A DNA stretch of 15,267 nucleotides. Source: DATHGT01 sp035317605. GTDB taxonomy: Bacteria > Methylomirabilota > Methylomirabilia > Rokubacteriales > CSP1-6. The notes under the pieces are model-generated. The model worked only from the letters and a program-made list of their open reading frames with translations. It was not told the DNA's origin and ran no database searches. Shown piece after piece: positions 7,318 through 13,956 of the stretch. Location: contig DATHGT010000208.1 in NCBI GenBank assembly GCA_035317605.1, positions 1 through 15,267 of the forward strand. Reading direction: 5' to 3'. Made by a program: the position numbers and the translations under genes. Position 1 is the first letter of the stretch, and the number at the start of each line of letters is the position of its first letter.

Positions 7318-10011
7318 TCATCGTGCGGTGGGCGCGCGGACGGCCTCGAGCTTCACCGCGCAGACCTTGTACTCCGGGATCTTCGACGCGGGGTCGTGGG
7401 CCGAGTTGGTGAGGAAGTTGGCGGCGGAGTCGGCGAGCTTCACGAACGGCACGAAGATGGCGCCGCGCCGGACCGCCTCGGTGAGCCGCGCGTAGCCCTC
7501 CAGCTCGCCGCGCCGCGAGGTCACGCGGATCGGCTCGCCGGTCTCCACGCCGATCTGTCGAGCGTCGGCGGGGTGGATCGCGACTTCGAGCCGCGGCGCC
7601 AGCTCCAGCAATCCCTCCACGCGGCGGGTGAGGGTGCCGCCGTGCCAGTGATAGAGCAGGCGTCCGGTGTTGAGCACGAACGGATACTCGGCGTCGGGCA
7701 GCTCCGCCGCCTCGACGGTCTGCTGGGCCGGCACGAACTTGCCCTTCCCGCGCGGGAAGGATTCCGCATACAGATAACGCGTGCCCGGGTGATCGGCGGT
7801 CGGACACGGCCACTGGATCCCGCCCGCGTGGTCGAGACGCGCGTGGTCGAGCCCGCCGAGGAACGGGATCAACCCGGCCATCTCGGCGAACACGGTGGCC
7901 GCGCCGTCGTACTCGAACTGATGGCCGATCGGCAAGTCGAGCCGCAGCGCCACGCGCCGGGCCAGCTCGGCCGTGATCCACCAGTCCGGCCGCGCCTCTC
8001 CGGGCGGCGAGATGGCCGCGCGCACGCGCTGAACCCGGCGCTCGGAGTTGGTGAACGTGCCCTCCTTCTCGGCGAACGCGGCCGCGGGGAGGAACACGTG
8101 CGCCTGCTCGGCGGTCTCGTGCATGAAGAGGTCCTGTACCACCAGGCAGTCGAGCTGGGCGATCGCCTTCTGGGCGTGGTGGAGGTCGGGCTCGGAGAGC
8201 AGCGGGTTCTCGCCGACCACGTACATCGCGCGGATCCCGCCGGTGAGACAGGCCTCGACCATCTCGGTCACCACGAGGCCCGTGCCCGCGGGCGGCCGGA
8301 TCGACCACGCGCGCTCGAACTTGTCGAGCGAGGCCGGCGAGTAATCCTGGTAGCCGGGGAGATTCGTCGGGATGCAGCCGGCGTCGCCGCAGCCCTGCAC
8401 GTTGTTCTGACCGCGCAGCGGCGAGATGCCCGAGCCCGGAAAGCCGAGCTGGCCCGTGACCAGCGAGAGATTCAGGAGCGAGTGGGCGTTGTGGATGCCG
8501 TTGACGTGCTGGGTGATGCCCATGCCCCACACCAGGCACGACCCGGCGAACGGCGGGCGCGCGTACCAGCGCGCGGCCTGCGCGATGTCGTCCGCGGGGA
8601 CGCCGGTCAGCGCGGAGGCGTATTCGAGCGTGAACGGCTCCAGCGAGGCTCTCCATGCCTCGAAGTCCTCGGTGCGCTCGCGGATGAACTCGAGGTTGGC
8701 CAGCCCCTCGTCGAGGATCACCTTCGCCATCGAGTTGAAGAGCGCGACGTCGGTGCCCGGACGCTGCTGAATCCACAGGTCGGCCTGGTCGCACAGCTCG
8801 ACGCGCTTGGGATTGATCACGATGATCCGCGCCCCGCGGCTCATGGCCCGCCGGAAGCGGATGGCGATCACGGGGTGGTTGGACGAGGCGTCGGCGCCCA
8901 CGATCATCACGCAGCCGGCCTCTTCGTAGTCGACGTACGAGTTCGAGGTCGCGCCCGAGCCCATCGAGATCAGCATGGCCTCGACCGAGGGCGAGTGGCA
9001 GAGCCGCGTGCAGTGATCGACGTTGTTGGTGCCCATCACCACCCGGCAGAGCTTCTGGATCAGGTACCCGTCCTCGTTGGTCGCCTTCGCGCTGGCCAGG
9101 GCCCCGAAGCGTCCGCGGTGGCGGGCCAGGCCCTCGGCGGCGGTGTCGAGCGCCTCGTCCCACGACACCTGCTGCCAGCGCCCCTCGCGCTTGACCATCG
9201 GATGCACGATGCGGTCGCGCGCGTGGACGAAGCCGGTGCCGAAGCGTCCCTTCACGCAGAGCATCCCCAGGCTCGACTGGTTGGCCGGCACGTCGTCCGC
9301 CATCGTGGCCAGCCGCCCGTCCTCGCGGACGCTGACCTGGATGCCGCAGCCCACGCCGCAATAGGGGCACGTGGTCTCGACGCGCTTGGTGATGGCCGCG
9401 GGAATTTCCTTGGGGCGCAGCGCTCCCGTGGGACACGTGGCCACGCACTGGCCGCACGAGGTGCACACCGAAGAGGACATGAGACCGTCGCCGGCCACGC
9501 CGACCTTCATCGCGTGACCGCGTCCCAGCATCGAGATCGCGCCGATCTGCTGGACGTCGTCGCAGGCCGTCGTGCACCGGCCGCAGAGGATGCAGGCCTC
9601 GCGGTCGAGCACGAAGAACGACTTGGTCGTGTCGGACGCGAACTGGTGAAGCGCGGGCCACGAGGGACTGACGCGATGGCGAGAGGTCGCCTCGCCGACC
9701 TGGAAGAATCCGTTCCGGCCGTCGCCCGGCGTGAGCATCGAGCGCGTGAGGTCGAGAACCATCGAGCGCACGCGCACCGCGTCGGGATGCGAGGTGCTCA
9801 CGACCATCCCATCGCGTGCCGGCAGATGACACGCGGCCGGCGTCCCCCGCTGTCCCTCGACGTGGACGAGACACGTCCGGCAGGCGCCGAGCGCGGACCG
9901 ATCGGGATCCTTGCAGAGCTGGGGCAACGGAATCGCCAACCGGTTGACCGCGTCGAGGACGGACGCGCCGGTCGGGACCTCGACGTCGCGTCCGTCGACG
10001 GCCAGCTTCAT
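7318..10011 (-). CDS. fdhF: Formate dehydrogenase catalytic (alpha) subunit, Mo-bisMGD, cysteine type
   Basis: An 897-residue FdsA/FdhF-like protein that oxidises formate to CO2. In order: a NuoG-type [2Fe-2S] domain (C33, C44, C47, C61); two [4Fe-4S] motifs (C140-x2-C143-x2-C146-x3-C150 and C183-x2-C186-x2-C189-x3-C193); the molybdopterin-oxidoreductase [4Fe-4S] site (CPYCGVGC from 215, plus C252); the metal-ligand motif CTRLCHSPS, with C338 where selenoproteins carry Sec, followed by H339; RGQNNVQGCGDAG; and a C-terminal bisMGD-binding domain (YHWHGGTLTRRVEG through KIPEYKVCAV). No in-frame TGA occurs. The C3-His cluster motif common after the [2Fe-2S] domain in FdsA and NuoG is not visible: residues 62-139 contain no cysteine. 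ATG 10011 has GGTGAG six bases upstream (10023-10018). The fused diaphorase at 250-2352 would complete a soluble NAD-linked enzyme. Genes for the FdhD sulfurtransferase or a delta subunit are not in the window. Confidence 0.95.
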   Translation of the reverse strand: MKLAVDGRDVEVPTGASVLDAVNRLAIPLPQLCKDPDRSALGACRTCLVHVEGQRGTPAACHLPARDGMVVSTSHPDAVRVRSMVLDLTRSMLTPGDGRNGFFQVGEATSRHRVSPSWPALHQFASDTTKSFFVLDREACILCGRCTTACDDVQQIGAISMLGRGHAMKVGVAGDGLMSSSVCTSCGQCVATCPTGALRPKEIPAAITKRVETTCPYCGVGCGIQVSVREDGRLATMADDVPANQSSLGMLCVKGRFGTGFVHARDRIVHPMVKREGRWQQVSWDEALDTAAEGLARHRGRFGALASAKATNEDGYLIQKLCRVVMGTNNVDHCTRLCHSPSVEAMLISMGSGATSNSYVDYEEAGCVMIVGADASSNHPVIAIRFRRAMSRGARIIVINPKRVELCDQADLWIQQRPGTDVALFNSMAKVILDEGLANLEFIRERTEDFEAWRASLEPFTLEYASALTGVPADDIAQAARWYARPPFAGSCLVWGMGITQHVNGIHNAHSLLNLSLVTGQLGFPGSGISPLRGQNNVQGCGDAGCIPTNLPGYQDYSPASLDKFERAWSIRPPAGTGLVVTEMVEACLTGGIRAMYVVGENPLLSEPDLHHAQKAIAQLDCLVVQDLFMHETAEQAHVFLPAAAFAEKEGTFTNSERRVQRVRAAISPPGEARPDWWITAELARRVALRLDLPIGHQFEYDGAATVFAEMAGLIPFLGGLDHARLDHAGGIQWPCPTADHPGTRYLYAESFPRGKGKFVPAQQTVEAAELPDAEYPFVLNTGRLLYHWHGGTLTRRVEGLLELAPRLEVAIHPADARQIGVETGEPIRVTSRRGELEGYARLTEAVRRGAIFVPFVKLADSAANFLTNSAHDPASKIPEYKVCAVKLEAVRAPTAR

Positions 10012-10060
10012 TGCGGGCTCACCGTACCGTGGCTCACCAGGACCGTCAAGGAACCGGGCT

Positions 10061-10366
10061 CTACTCCACCCACACGTGAAGGGCGCCGGCCTCGTCCTTG
10101 AGGCGGAATCCCTGGAGACCGGTGTCGGCGTCGCCGAGCGGGGCGCCGGTCTTGACGTCGAACTGCCAGAGGTGCTCGAGACAGGTAAGCACGGCGCCGT
10201 CGTGGACGCCGTCCTCGAGGCGTACCGCCTCGTGCGGGCAGTACGCCTGGTAGGCGTAGTGCTGTCCGTCCACGTTGACGATGAGCAGCTGCGGCCCGCC
10301 GTCGAGGTCAAACTGCTTCATGGCCCCCGCTTCCACCGTTCCCGAATCGCAGACTTTCTTCCACAT
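10061..10366 (-). CDS. Rieske ferredoxin, toluene 4-monooxygenase TmoC-like
   Basis: A 101-residue Rieske [2Fe-2S] protein with ligands C43-x-H45 and C62-x2-H65 in the contexts AYQAYCPHEAVRL and GAVLTCLEHLWQFD. Length and spacing are close to T4moC (about 112 residues) and AYQAxCPH is especially similar, whereas nitrite reductase NirD-like proteins are more distant. It carries one electron from a reductase to a hydroxylase in the cytoplasm. ATG 10366 is preceded by a strong GGAGGAG (10381-10375) at eight bases, so the longer in-frame extension is not the real start. It is the promoter-proximal gene of the minus-strand operon, 49 bases before the formate dehydrogenase gene; a TmoF-like reductase lies four genes downstream. 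The final acceptor is unknown because no diiron or Rieske oxygenase gene is present. Confidence 0.9.
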   Translation of the reverse strand: MWKKVCDSGTVEAGAMKQFDLDGGPQLLIVNVDGQHYAYQAYCPHEAVRLEDGVHDGAVLTCLEHLWQFDVKTGAPLGDADTGLQGFRLKDEAGALHVWVE

Positions 10367-10406
10367 CGTCGGCTCTCCTCCAGTAAGCTGGCGCCCGTCC
10401 ACCGGC
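10367..10406. promoter_or_regulatory. Divergent start region between the Rieske operon and the MFS gene
   Basis: Only 40 bases separate the two divergent start codons. The interval holds the Rieske ribosome binding site, and no convincing -35/-10 pair was found for either direction. Promoter elements must therefore overlap coding sequence of the opposite gene, or one start is misplaced. The MFS start (ATG 10407) has no recognisable Shine-Dalgarno sequence. Confidence 0.4.
10375..10381 (-). promoter_or_regulatory. Strong ribosome binding site of the Rieske gene
   Basis: GGAGGAG on the minus strand lies eight bases before ATG 10366. It is the best Shine-Dalgarno match seen in the window and fixes the start of the first operon gene. 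Confidence 0.8.
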
Positions 10407-11606
10407 ATGGTTTCCCCACCCCGCTCGGTCATCGCTGTCAGCGCGCTGGGCGCCTTCCTGTGCTCGCTCGACTCGGCGCTCAACGTCGCCTTCCCGGCGA
10501 TCTCCGCCGATCTGGGTGTCTCGCCCCGCCGGATCGCGCTCGTGATCGTGTTCTATCACGTTCCCATCGGAATCCTCACCGTCCTCGGGGGCGTGCTCGG
10601 CGACCGCTTCGGACACCGCCGGGTGTTCGCCTGCGGCGTCTGGACCTGCGCTCTGGCGTTCCCCCTGTGCGGACTCGCGCCGGACTACGGGTGGCTGCTC
10701 GCCGCGCGCGTCGTGCAGGGCGCCGGCACCGGCATGGTGTACGGGACGGCGCCCGCGCTGGTCACCCTGGGGCTCGCTCCGAGCCGGCGGGGCGTCGGGC
10801 TGGGATTCTTGAACTTCGCGGCCGGCACGGGACTGGCGATCGCCCCGCTGATCGCCGGGGTGCTGGTCGACGCCTTCGGCTGGCGCTCGGTGTTCCTGTT
10901 CCGCGTTCCGGTCGCCATCGTGGTCGGAATCGTGGCCCTCCTGCCGCTGCCGGGGATGATCCGCGCCGAGCGCGCGTCGGCCGTCGCGCCGTCGGTGTCG
11001 CTGCCGTTGATCGTCGGCAATGTGATCGCGGTGGCCGCCAACGCCGCCTCGTTTCCCATCTTCATCTTCGTGCCGTACTACCTGGTCGACGTGGTGCGCG
11101 AGTCCGCGACCGTGGCCGGTATCATTTTCATGACCGTACCGCTTTCGACCTCTCTCGGAGGGCTGACCGGCGGCTGGCTCACCCGGCGCTTCGAGCCACG
11201 CCACCTCGTGATCACGGGCCTGGCCATCGAGACGGTCGGTCTGCTCGCCATCACCACGCTTCGTGACGGCAGCGCGATTCCGTTCACGGTCGTCGCGTTC
11301 GTGCTCACCGGGTTCGGCCTCGGCTTCTTCCAGACGCCCAACATGACGCTGGTGATGGCCGCCCTTCCCGACCGCAACCAGGGCCTCGCCGGCGGCATGA
11401 TCTCCGCGATGCGCACCATCGGCGTCCTCACCGCGTCGACGGTCTCGCCCTGGTTCTTCGCGTTCCGACAGACGGCGCACCGCGCGGGGACCGCCGGGAC
11501 CTCCGCCCTCTTCCTCGCCGCCTTCTCCGACACCTTCCTCGCCTGCACCGTGCTCAGCGCGAGCGCTCTCACCCTGGCGCTCGTGACGCGCGGCCGGCGG
11601 CGCTGA
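10407..11606 (+). CDS. MFS transporter, DHA2/EmrB-like drug-exporter type
   Basis: A 399-residue inner-membrane protein, hydrophobic nearly throughout, with about 12 predicted membrane segments by eye. The first helix ends in LDSALNVAFPAISADL (about 21-36), like the LDxTIVNVALP signature of DHA2 exporters. Loop 2-3 carries motif A, GGVLGDRFGHRR (61-72). RVVQGAGTGMVYG (101-113) and GLAIAPLIAGVLVDAFGWR (about 142-160) correspond to motifs B and C, although the usual GP of motif C is AP. A basic linker (about 184-195) separates the two halves. It is shorter than the usual 14-helix DHA2 proteins (about 450-500 residues), so two helices may be missing. The substrate cannot be told. Because it is transcribed away from the C1 operon with almost no gap, shared regulation is possible. 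Confidence 0.85.
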   Translation: MVSPPRSVIAVSALGAFLCSLDSALNVAFPAISADLGVSPRRIALVIVFYHVPIGILTVLGGVLGDRFGHRRVFACGVWTCALAFPLCGLAPDYGWLLAARVVQGAGTGMVYGTAPALVTLGLAPSRRGVGLGFLNFAAGTGLAIAPLIAGVLVDAFGWRSVFLFRVPVAIVVGIVALLPLPGMIRAERASAVAPSVSLPLIVGNVIAVAANAASFPIFIFVPYYLVDVVRESATVAGIIFMTVPLSTSLGGLTGGWLTRRFEPRHLVITGLAIETVGLLAITTLRDGSAIPFTVVAFVLTGFGLGFFQTPNMTLVMAALPDRNQGLAGGMISAMRTIGVLTASTVSPWFFAFRQTAHRAGTAGTSALFLAAFSDTFLACTVLSASALTLALVTRGRRR

Positions 11607-11612
11607 CCGATT

Positions 11613-11660
11613 CGGGACGCCGGCACATCCGCCGCGCGCCGGAATGCTTTCGGCGTCCCG
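11613..11660. repeat. 10-bp perfect inverted repeat after the MFS gene
   Basis: CGGGACGCCG (11613-11622) is matched exactly in inverted orientation at 11651-11660, with 28 bases between, beginning six bases after the MFS stop. It could form a terminator-like hairpin, though no T-run follows; alternatively it is a binding site upstream of the promoter at 11663-11691. Confidence 0.5.
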
Positions 11661-11662
11661 CG

Positions 11663-11691
11663 TTGCTCGGGTGGCCCCTTCCCCCTACAAT
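11663..11691 (+). promoter_or_regulatory. Candidate sigma70 promoter of the SDR gene
   Basis: TTGCTC (11663-11668) and TACAAT (11686-11691) are separated by 17 bases. The -10 matches five of six consensus bases and stands out in G+C-rich sequence; the -35 matches only TTG. The start codon at 11751 would give a leader of roughly 50 bases. Confidence 0.55.
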
Positions 11692-11750
11692 TCGGACCGG
11701 CACGTCCCGACGAAACGGCGTGCTGAAATCGCATCCATGGAGAGTGTTCG

Positions 11751-12617
11751 ATGGCCAAGCGACGCGTAGTGTTGACGGGAGCCGCGGGATACGTAGGGCA
11801 ACGGATGTTCGCCGAGCTGAGCGAGCGCTGGGATCTCGTCCCCATCGACGTCAGCCCGACGACGCGAGACGGCCGCGCGGTGCCCGGACTCATCGTCTCG
11901 GATCTGACCGTGCGCGACCGCGATCGCTATCGCCAGCACTTCCGGGGCGCGGACGCGGTGATCCACCTCGGCTTCGTGCGCGCCCCCGGGCTCGACGCCA
12001 CCACGTGGCAGAACAACAGTGACGCCAAGTTCTGGGCCGAGCACGAGAACGTCGCGATGGCCTACAACGTCTACCGGGTGGCCCTGGAGGAAGGCGTGCG
12101 CCGCGTGGTGGTGGCCAGCTCCAACCACGCCGCCGATTACTACGAGCGCCTGGTGTGGGCCGACAAGCTCGACATGGTGACGCCGGACATGCCCCCCCGC
12201 TCCGACAACTGGTACGGCTGGGCCAAGGCCGCCTACGAGCTGCTCGGCTTCGTCTTCGCCACCGGCACAGTCGACGGCCGCAAGCTCGAGATCGCCCAGT
12301 GGCGCATCGGCGGCCCCCGCGAGGACGACATCGACCACGTCAAGCCCGGCGACATCAAGGGCATGCACCGCGCGCTCGGCGCGTATCTCTCGGCGCGCGA
12401 CCAGACGCAGCAGGCGATCAAGATGGTCGAGGCCGAGACGATCACCGACGCCCACGGCGTCCCGTTCCTGATCGTCTACGGCATCAGCGGCAACACCCAC
12501 CGCTTCTGGAGCCTGGCCGGCGCCCGCGACGTGATCGGCTACGTCCCCCAAGACGACAGCCAGGTCAACTTCGCCGACAAGATCGCGGAGATCGCGCGGG
12601 CGGCGAAGAAGAGCTGA
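11751..12617 (+). CDS. NAD(P)-dependent epimerase/dehydratase-type extended SDR, uronate dehydrogenase-like
   Basis: A 288-residue Rossmann-fold protein. The cofactor loop is TGAAGYVGQ (9-17), the catalytic YxxxK is Y155-GWA-K159, and SSNHAADYY (about 123-131) supplies the upstream serine. The SSNH segment and the short length resemble uronate dehydrogenases and related sugar-lactone-forming SDRs, but similar proteins are often annotated only as NAD-dependent epimerase/dehydratase; the substrate is uncertain. ATG 11751 is preceded by GGAGAG (11739-11744) at six bases. It has its own candidate promoter upstream and is separated from the following luciferase-like gene by 43 bases, so the two may be cotranscribed. 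Nothing in the sequence links it to the C1 operon. Confidence 0.82.
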   Translation: MAKRRVVLTGAAGYVGQRMFAELSERWDLVPIDVSPTTRDGRAVPGLIVSDLTVRDRDRYRQHFRGADAVIHLGFVRAPGLDATTWQNNSDAKFWAEHENVAMAYNVYRVALEEGVRRVVVASSNHAADYYERLVWADKLDMVTPDMPPRSDNWYGWAKAAYELLGFVFATGTVDGRKLEIAQWRIGGPREDDIDHVKPGDIKGMHRALGAYLSARDQTQQAIKMVEAETITDAHGVPFLIVYGISGNTHRFWSLAGARDVIGYVPQDDSQVNFADKIAEIARAAKKS

Positions 12618-12660
12618 CGACCGCGGCCGACACGCCTTGTCGTAACCGCGCCTGATCGTC

Positions 12661-13692
12661 GTGAAGCTGACGCTCTTCGTCAATCCTGAGCATCCTCCGG
12701 GCGATTCGCTCGGACAACGCTTCGCCGAACATGTCGAGCAGGTGCGGGTCGCGCGGCAGGCGGGGTTCGATGGGGTGGTCATCGGGCATCATCCGTCATA
12801 CGGATCGGCCGTGTGGTTCCCGCCGCTGGCGACGCTGGCGCGGCTGGCCGCCGAAACGGATGGGATGACGATCGGGACGTGCATGCTCGTGCTCCCGCTC
12901 TTCAATGCGGTGCACGTCGCCGAGGAAGCGGCACTGCTCGACGTGCTCTGCGGTGGGCGGCTGGTTCTCGGCGTGGCGCCGGGCTGGAACGAGGCCGAGT
13001 ACCGCGCCGCCGGTGTCGACTACCGCACGAGGATCGGGCGCTTCGTCGAAGCGGTCACGCTCATCGAGCAGCTCTGGACGCGCGACCGCGTCGATTTCAA
13101 AGGGCGGCATTTTCAGACGAACGACCTCTCGCTGGCGCTGAAGCCCGTCCGCCGGCCACGGCCGCCGTTCTGGTTCGGTGGGAGCACGGCGCCGGCGATC
13201 GAGCGGGCGGCGCGGCTCGCCGACCCCGCGCTCGGCGATAGCTGGGTGCCGTCGTCTCATCTCACTCACGAGCTGATCGCCACCCAGGCCAGCGTGTTCC
13301 GCCAGGCGCTCGCGGCGCTCGGCAAGCCCTTCCCGCCCGAGCTTCCGGTATTGCGCAACATCGTCGTCGCGCCCGACCGCAATACGGCCGTCAAGGACGC
13401 AGGCCCGTATCTGGCGGCGAGCTATCGCATGCTCGGACAGTGGGGATTGCCGACGACGATCGCGGGCACGCCAAAGGAGCAAGTCGACTTGGCCGAGCTC
13501 CTCGCCGGGCGAGTCGTGATCGGCGGGCCTGAGGAGTGCGCGGAGGAGCTGACCCGCTTGATCCGCACGGTGGGCCTCGGGCGCCTCGTGTGTCGGGTGC
13601 AGTGGATGGGCATGGAGCAGTCGCTTGTCCTGCGGACGATCGAGTTACTCGCCGAGCGCGTGCTACCGTTGGTCGCGCGCTCGATCGCCTGA
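12661..13692 (+). CDS. LLM-class (luciferase-like) flavin/F420-dependent oxidoreductase
   Basis: A 343-residue TIM-barrel protein of the bacterial luciferase superfamily. The N-terminus MKLTLFVNPEHP with ARQAGFDGVVIG, the strand IGTCMLVLPLFNAVHVAEEAALLDVLCGGRLVLGVAPGW (about 71-109, quoted here only as its family landmark, key residues H85, D94, G99, R100 and G108-W109) and the PPFWFGGSTAPAIERAARLAD region (about 168-188) are typical. Members oxidise or reduce diverse substrates with FMN or F420; which cofactor applies here is not evident. The start is GTG 12661, with no good ribosome binding site and no nearby ATG, 43 bases after the SDR gene, suggesting cotranscription. The length is normal. 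Codon choice is a little less biased than in the left-hand operon. Confidence 0.88.
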   Translation: MKLTLFVNPEHPPGDSLGQRFAEHVEQVRVARQAGFDGVVIGHHPSYGSAVWFPPLATLARLAAETDGMTIGTCMLVLPLFNAVHVAEEAALLDVLCGGRLVLGVAPGWNEAEYRAAGVDYRTRIGRFVEAVTLIEQLWTRDRVDFKGRHFQTNDLSLALKPVRRPRPPFWFGGSTAPAIERAARLADPALGDSWVPSSHLTHELIATQASVFRQALAALGKPFPPELPVLRNIVVAPDRNTAVKDAGPYLAASYRMLGQWGLPTTIAGTPKEQVDLAELLAGRVVIGGPEECAEELTRLIRTVGLGRLVCRVQWMGMEQSLVLRTIELLAERVLPLVARSIA

Positions 13693-13956
13693 CGCTCTCG
13701 TCACTGGCGCGGACTCCACGGCCCAGCATGCCCCCCAGGAAGTTTTCGCTTGACAGTTCTGAGGAGTCGCTGCGGCTGTGCATTCGAGGTGTTGGCACAA
13801 TCCCTCTCCAGGCGCGCGTACAGGCGCGCCAAGCCGGCTCATCTTCGCTCGGGCGAAAAATCGTGGTTCAGCCGCTGATCGCCGTCCCACGACGCCCCCA
13901 GGTGGGTCGAAAATCCGGGTGTACAGTCGCCCTACAGAGCGAGGAGAGACACACCT
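13693..13956. other. Gene-free stretch upstream of the HNH gene
   Basis: No credible coding sequence was found in this stretch of 264 bases, which is visibly less G+C-rich than its surroundings. It contains an isolated TTGACA (13750-13755) without a matching -10, a 7-bp perfect stem with six-base loop (13811-13817 with 13824-13830), and TACAGT/TACAGA hexamers (13922-13927, 13933-13938) lacking a good -35. It ends in GAGGAGAG (13941-13948), eight bases before ATG 13957, the ribosome binding site of the HNH gene. Confidence 0.6.

Larger units (their letters stand above)
1..10366 (-). other. Putative C1/formate operon of eight genes
   Basis: All eight minus-strand genes run in the same direction with gaps of 49, 24 to 31 (depending on which start codons are chosen) and 76 bases, or 4-base overlaps (ATGA at 3985-3982, TTGA at 2951-2948, GTGA at 2352-2349). 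No strong terminator or internal promoter was seen. The order is Rieske ferredoxin, formate dehydrogenase alpha, Fhs, YyaL-like, TmoF-like reductase, FchA-like, fused diaphorase, formiminotransferase. Cotranscription is inferred from spacing only. Confidence 0.7.

Noticed and set aside
7318..10011. Selenocysteine in the formate dehydrogenase
   Set aside because: The metal-ligand position reads as an ordinary cysteine codon and no in-frame TGA is present.
250..10011. Complex I (nuo) or [NiFe]-hydrogenase (hox) operon
   Set aside because: NuoE/F and NuoG-like domains are present, but there is no membrane subunit or hydrogenase subunit, and the large subunit has formate dehydrogenase motifs.
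7237..10101. Antisense open frame of over 900 codons opposite formate dehydrogenase and the start of fhs
   Set aside because: Low-complexity His/Arg/Asp-rich composition and no motif; a shadow of the G/C third-position bias in the real gene.
12628..12645. Small stem between the SDR and luciferase-like genes as a terminator
   Set aside because: Only about 5 bp of pairing and no T-run; too weak to separate the two genes into different transcripts.
13750..13755. TTGACA as -35 of an HNH-gene promoter
   Set aside because: No acceptable -10 hexamer occurs 16-18 bases downstream, and the site is about 200 bases before the start codon.
13790..13812. TTGGCAC as a sigma54 promoter
   Set aside because: The required GC at the -12 element with TTGC-like sequence is missing at the correct distance.
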